Below, piece by piece: positions 8,601-12,162 of a stretch of DNA of 12,162 bases. This stretch comes from Chloroflexota bacterium. Lineage in GTDB: Bacteria; Chloroflexota; Anaerolineae; DTPP01. Made by a program: the position numbers and the translations under genes. Position 1 is the first letter of the stretch. Each line of letters opens with the position of its first letter. The notes beneath the pieces were generated by a model, which had not been told where the DNA came from, searched no databases, and saw only the letters and a list, made by a program, of their open reading frames with translations. The stretch spans positions 1 to 12,162 of the forward strand of contig JAAYZY010000023.1 in NCBI GenBank assembly GCA_012514615.1. The letters run 5' to 3'.

Positions 8601-10916
8601 CTACACCTTGCCGTGGCGGAAGACCCGCTGATTGAGCATGCGGGCCAGGTGCACGTCCCGCTCGGTGATGCCGTTGGCGTAGTCGCTGCGCAGGCTCAGG
8701 GTGAGCTCCGCCTCCTGCAGCGAGAGCGTGGGCAGGTGGCCCACCTGTTCGGCGACCTTGGCGATGCGGTTGACCAGGAGCACCGCGGCGCCGAATGCTC
8801 CACACCCGATGGTGCGGGTGAGGGCGTTGCCCTCACGTCGCCAGCCGGGCAGGGCCGCCAGGGCCGCGGCCACGGCGGCGTCGCCCAGGGCCGGCCGGCG
8901 CAGCCGCTCTGGCTGGACGTAGCGGTCAAACCAGCGCAGGATGGTGTAGAGGCGCGCCACGCGGTGGTTGGGCTGGCCCGAGCGGGTGAGCTCGTGCCCT
9001 TCGCCGGGGAAGCGCACCATGGTCACTTCCCGTTTGCCCCGGCGGCGCAGGTGAGCGAAGAGCGTCTCGGCCTGGCTGATGGGTACCCGGAAGTCCAGCT
9101 CGCTGTGCAGGATGAGCAGCGGCGTGGCGACGTTCTCGGCATGGGCGGCTGGCGAGTAGTCCCACACTTCGGCCAGGCTTTCGGGCCGAGGCAGGCCGTT
9201 GTAGTCCCATTCCACCATCTCAGGGATGTCGCTGCTGCCGAACATGTTCAGCCAGTCGAAGACGCCCCGCTCGGCCACCGCCGCCTTGAAGCGGTCTGAG
9301 TGGCCCACGATCCATGCCGTCATGTAGCCGCCGTAGGAGCCGCCGGTAACCACCAGGCGCTGAGGGTCGGCGGCCGGCTCCCGGGCCAGCACTTGGTCCA
9401 TGCCGCTGAGGATGTCGGGGGCGTCGCGGTACCCCCCCTTCTCCCGCAGCACCTGGAACTCCCGCCCGTAGCCGGAAGAGCCCCGGGGGTTGCAGTAGAA
9501 GACGAAGTAGCCCCGTGAGGCCAGGGCCTGAGAGTCCAACGAGAAGTTGTTGCCGTACATGGCGGTGGGCCCGCCGTGAATCTCCACGGCCAGCGGCCAG
9601 GTCTTCTGGGGGTCAAATCCCATGGGGCGCATGTACCAGCCCTGGACGTCCACGCCGCCTTCGCCCTTGTACCAGATCTCTTGGGGCTCGGTCAGGAAGT
9701 GCGATTCCTGCCACTGGGCGTTCACGTCGGTCAGGCGGCGTTCTTGGCCTGCGGGCAGCTCCTTCACGAAGAGGTCGCTGGGCACCGTGGGGGCCTGGAT
9801 CGAATAGGCGGCGCGCCGGCCGTCGCGTGAAAGGGAGAAGTTGATGATCCAGCGGGTACCGTCGGCCACCGTCTCCAGATCGCCGCCGTTTACGGCTAGG
9901 CGCAGCAGTTTGGCGTCGCCTCGCTGGTGTACCACCAGATAGAGGTGCTGGCTGTCCGCGTCCCAACGGAAATCGGTGATGCTCACATCCAGGTGGGAGG
10001 TGAGGATCCTCGGCTCGCCGCCGACCAACGGTGAGATGGCCACCTGGGGCAGTTCTCGGTAGGGACGGTCGGTCTTCAGGGTCAGGGCGTAGGCCACCCA
10101 GCGACCGTCCGGGGAGACGTAGGCCGTGCGGCTGCCGCCGCTAACCTCTTTGGCCACGGTGTGCTCAGCGCCCGTCTGAACGTCGTAGGCCAAGACGGTG
10201 GACCACACTTCCAGCAGCTCGCCGATGGGCTGGCCGCCACGGTTGGAGTTGGTGACCACGTAGCGGCTGTCCGGCGACCAAGTAGGCTCGGCGTGGTGCC
10301 AGTCGCCGTCGGTCAGGCGTTTGGGCGGTCCGCCGGCGGCCGGGATGACGTAGACGTGGCGGTATCGCCCGTCGAAGAACTCCTTGCCGGTGCGGTAGGG
10401 CAGCTTGGTGATGACGCGGGGGTCTTTCAGCTTGGCCCGGTGCGTCTCCCGCCAGGCGGCCACTTCCTCGGCTAGGTTCGGGTCGTACCCAGCGCCGCTG
10501 TCTTCCAAGGCGCGCTCGCCGGCGGTGGCCTGGCTGATGAAGGCGATCCACCGGCCGTCCGGCGACCAGTTGGGCAGGTCTGCGCCGCCGTAGAGGTCGG
10601 TGAGCCGCTTGGCCTCGCCGCCCTCCACCGCCATGGTGTAGAGCTGCGGCGTTCCCTGGCGGTCGGAGACGAACAGGATCTGCCGACCATCGGGCGACCA
10701 GCGCGGCTGCATGTCTTGGCCCTTGCCGTAGGTCCACTGGCGGGCCGGGGTGCTGCCGTCGGCGGGCACCAGCCAGACCGTGCGACGGTAGGTGTTGGCA
10801 TCGGCGTCTTGGGTGGCGCGCACGAAGGCCACCGTCTGCCCATCGGGGCTGAGTTGGGGGTCTTCCACACTGACGATGTCGTACAGGCTCTCGGGCACTA
10901 CCGGCAGCAGATCCAT
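8601..10916 (-). CDS. S9C prolyl-oligopeptidase-type peptidase with C-terminal PCD-like domain (paralogue B)
   Basis: Same architecture and same length (771 residues) as the gene at 6080-8395; a gap-free hand alignment gives about 65% identity, highest in the hydrolase domain and lowest in parts of the propeller. Propeller repeats include LSPDGQTVAF (22-31), WSPDGRQILF (73-82), WSPDGRWIAF (117-126) and VSPDGRWVAY (267-276). The catalytic triad is S527 (GGSYGG), D608 and H641, with HGGP at 447-450, so peptidase activity is expected. The C-terminal PCD-like domain (about 680-765) keeps GW692, E723, H727 and P729, but the second histidine is Leu728 and the third catalytic His position is Asp745, so dehydratase activity is unlikely. 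The start at 10916 has GGAGGAG upstream; the frame stays open to 11228 but that stretch overlaps the NHL gene and the promoter. No signal peptide, so probably cytosolic. Confidence 0.93.
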   Translation of the reverse strand: MDLLPVVPESLYDIVSVEDPQLSPDGQTVAFVRATQDADANTYRRTVWLVPADGSTPARQWTYGKGQDMQPRWSPDGRQILFVSDRQGTPQLYTMAVEGGEAKRLTDLYGGADLPNWSPDGRWIAFISQATAGERALEDSGAGYDPNLAEEVAAWRETHRAKLKDPRVITKLPYRTGKEFFDGRYRHVYVIPAAGGPPKRLTDGDWHHAEPTWSPDSRYVVTNSNRGGQPIGELLEVWSTVLAYDVQTGAEHTVAKEVSGGSRTAYVSPDGRWVAYALTLKTDRPYRELPQVAISPLVGGEPRILTSHLDVSITDFRWDADSQHLYLVVHQRGDAKLLRLAVNGGDLETVADGTRWIINFSLSRDGRRAAYSIQAPTVPSDLFVKELPAGQERRLTDVNAQWQESHFLTEPQEIWYKGEGGVDVQGWYMRPMGFDPQKTWPLAVEIHGGPTAMYGNNFSLDSQALASRGYFVFYCNPRGSSGYGREFQVLREKGGYRDAPDILSGMDQVLAREPAADPQRLVVTGGSYGGYMTAWIVGHSDRFKAAVAERGVFDWLNMFGSSDIPEMVEWDYNGLPRPESLAEVWDYSPAAHAENVATPLLILHSELDFRVPISQAETLFAHLRRRGKREVTMVRFPGEGHELTRSGQPNHRVARLYTILRWFDRYVQPERLRRPALGDAAVAAALAALPGWRREGNALTRTIGCGAFGAAVLLVNRIAKVAEQVGHLPTLSLQEAELTLSLRSDYANGITERDVHLARMLNQRVFRHGKV

Positions 10917-10959
10917 GGGGCTCCTCCGTGGCTTGGCATGGTGGTTGGTGGACGGTGGC

Positions 10960-10988
10960 AGTGTAGCACGGTTGGCGGCCGGCGGCAA
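10960..10988 (-). promoter_or_regulatory. Promoter of S9 peptidase paralogue B
   Basis: On the minus strand, -35 TTGCCG (10988-10983), 17-base spacer, -10 TACACT (10965-10960), ending 44 bases before the ATG. The spacer's downstream half (CAACCGTGC) is identical to that of paralogue A. The -10 is weaker than TATAAC of paralogue A, which may mean lower expression. Confidence 0.65.
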
Positions 10989-11023
10989 AGAGGGCGTGCC
11001 GGAGAGGCTCCCAGGGGCGGGAG

Positions 11024-12034
11024 TCAACGCAGCAGGCAGATGGCCCGGATGCGGTGGTTCTTCCAGTCGGCCACATAGAGCTGGCCATGGAGGCCCACGG
11101 CCAGGTCTGCCGGGTACCAGAATTGGGCCCGGGCGGCGGGGCCGTCGGCGTACCCTTCCACGCCGGTGCCGGCTACGGTGGAAACCTGCCCGTCTGCGGC
11201 GATGAGCCGTATGCGGTGCGCGCCGCACTCAGCCACCCACACGTTCCCGTCTCTGTCCACCGCGACACCCATGACCACGTCGAACTGCGCGGTGTGGGCC
11301 GGTCCATCGGCATAGCCCGGCTCGCCGGTGCCGGCCAGCGTGGTCACCCTGCCGCCAGGCGTGATCTTGCGCACCCGGAAGCCATAGGTCCGTTCGCCGA
11401 AGTCCAGGAAGCGCCCTTCGGTGACATACAGGTTCCCCTGGCGGTCGATGTCCAGGCGGTTGGGCAGTTCCAGCGAGGCTTCGGCGCCCACGCCGTCTTC
11501 CGTGCCAGGTTGGCCGCTGCCAACGAAGGTGGAGACGATGCCATCGGGGGTGATCTTGCGGATGGCGTGGTTGAGGCGGTCGGCCACGTAGAGGTTGCCC
11601 AGGCGGTCCACGGCCACGTCGGCCGGCTCGTTGAACCGAGCTCTGTGGGCTGGGCCGTCGTGCAACGCACCGTCGAAGCCGAAGGCGGCGCCGGGCCCGC
11701 TGCCAGCCACGGTGGTTACCGTGCCGTCTATGGCGATGCGCCGGATGCGGTTGTTCAGCGTGTCGGCCACGAAGACGTTGCCCTGGGCATCCACATCCAG
11801 CCCCTCGGGCCCGAAGAAGCGGGCGACGTCGGCAGGCCCGTCGATCAGAGCGCCGTAGGGACCGGGCGCTCCTCCGCCGGCCAGGGTACTCACCGTGCCA
11901 TCGGGGGTGATCTTCCGGATGCGGTGGTTGACCCAATCGCTCACGTAGAGGTTGCCGTGGGCGTCGAAGGTCAGGCCTACCGGCTCGTGGAACTGGGCGC
12001 TCAGGGCCGGCCCATCAGCGAAGCCCCCGCCCAA
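11024..12034 (-). CDS. NHL-repeat beta-propeller protein, apparently 5'-truncated
   Basis: The 336 residues are six NHL blades, starting at about residues 21, 79, 139, 194, 256 and 311, each with D-x2-GN-x-YV-x-D-x2-NHRIRKI and then G-x-VST-x-AG and DGPA-x2-A-x-F. NHL propellers are protein- or ligand-binding scaffolds, often secreted; no catalytic function is implied. The only possible start in the frame is TTG 12034, which has no Shine-Dalgarno and falls inside the closing strand of a blade (GGGFADGPA). The propeller-closing N-terminal strand and any signal peptide are therefore missing. Upstream, the frame runs through low-complexity DNA to a stop at 12104. It is probably a gene that lost its 5' end. 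The stop is 107 bases before the paralogue B start, and that gene has its own promoter. Confidence 0.8.
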   Translation of the reverse strand: MGGGFADGPALSAQFHEPVGLTFDAHGNLYVSDWVNHRIRKITPDGTVSTLAGGGAPGPYGALIDGPADVARFFGPEGLDVDAQGNVFVADTLNNRIRRIAIDGTVTTVAGSGPGAAFGFDGALHDGPAHRARFNEPADVAVDRLGNLYVADRLNHAIRKITPDGIVSTFVGSGQPGTEDGVGAEASLELPNRLDIDRQGNLYVTEGRFLDFGERTYGFRVRKITPGGRVTTLAGTGEPGYADGPAHTAQFDVVMGVAVDRDGNVWVAECGAHRIRLIAADGQVSTVAGTGVEGYADGPAARAQFWYPADLAVGLHGQLYVADWKNHRIRAICLLR

Positions 12035-12103
12035 GGGGTGACTGTTCAGAGTTTGGTGATTGGAGGGCGGAGGGCAGGAGGGGAGAGTGGTGGAGAGGGG
12101 GCG
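12035..12103. other. Purine-rich spacer at the broken end of the NHL gene
   Basis: From 12061 to 12103 the plus strand is almost only purines in GGAG/GGGAG units (six pyrimidines in 43 bases). The adjoining 12035-12060 is AT-richer than its surroundings and reads GTGACTGTTCAGAGTTTGGT. Its composition differs from the genes on both sides. It may be part of a dispersed intergenic repeat, but there is only one copy here. Confidence 0.45.
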
Positions 12104-12162
12104 TTAGGCGATGATGGAGGCGAGGTCGGCGCCGCGGGCCAGGTGATTGCCAGCCCAGACCA
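12104..12162 (-). CDS. 3' end of an unidentified gene, cut by the window edge
   Basis: The minus strand encodes VWAGNHLARGADLASIIA followed by TAA at 12106-12104, with codons ending mostly in G or C as in the neighbouring genes. Only 18 residues are visible, and I do not recognise the family. The rest lies beyond the right edge. Confidence 0.4.
   Translation of the reverse strand, partial: VWAGNHLARGADLASIIA

Noticed and set aside
10917..11228. A 104-codon N-terminal extension of paralogue B overlapping the NHL gene.
   Set aside because: Low-complexity Arg/Pro-rich translation, overlap with the NHL coding region and a better start with GGAGGAG at 10916.

Overview
This is a GC-rich window (high two-thirds by eye) from a bacterial chromosome. 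The gene content, TTG/GTG starts preceded by strong Shine-Dalgarno sequences, the Pro/Thr-linked SH3-domain protein, the S9C peptidases and the dispersed GTAGGGGCGCAC palindrome together suggest a Chloroflexota (Anaerolineae- or Caldilineae-like) genome. That placement is inference; no rRNA or other phylogenetic marker was analysed.

Left part, plus strand (25-3197): secG is followed by an oligopeptide-type ABC substrate-binding protein with an N-terminal membrane anchor. Fifteen bases further on lies an M20-type metallopeptidase homologue that has Gly where the family has its catalytic Glu. The last two look like one transcription unit for peptide capture and hydrolysis, but no permease or ATPase genes are present here.

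Middle part, minus strand (3241-5829): a near-consensus sigma70 promoter drives a small membrane-anchored SH3b protein and then ligA, the NAD-dependent DNA ligase. ligA ends convergently with the M20 gene, with 43 bases between them.

Right part, minus strand (6013-12162): two tandem paralogous S9C prolyl-oligopeptidase genes, both exactly 771 codons and about 65% identical in a gap-free hand alignment. Each unit has the same layout: a promoter with a 17-base spacer ending 44 bases before the ATG, the gene, a short hairpin, and a 29-33 base palindrome. Both proteins carry a C-terminal domain that matches pterin-4a-carbinolamine dehydratase (PCD/DCoH), and its catalytic histidines are partly lost. 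This peptidase-PCD fusion, duplicated and diverging, is the most unusual thing in the window.

Upstream of the pair lies a six-blade NHL-propeller ORF whose 5' end looks cut off next to a purine-rich spacer. At the right edge are the last 18 codons of an unidentified gene. No tRNA, rRNA, CRISPR array, transposase or integrase was seen.
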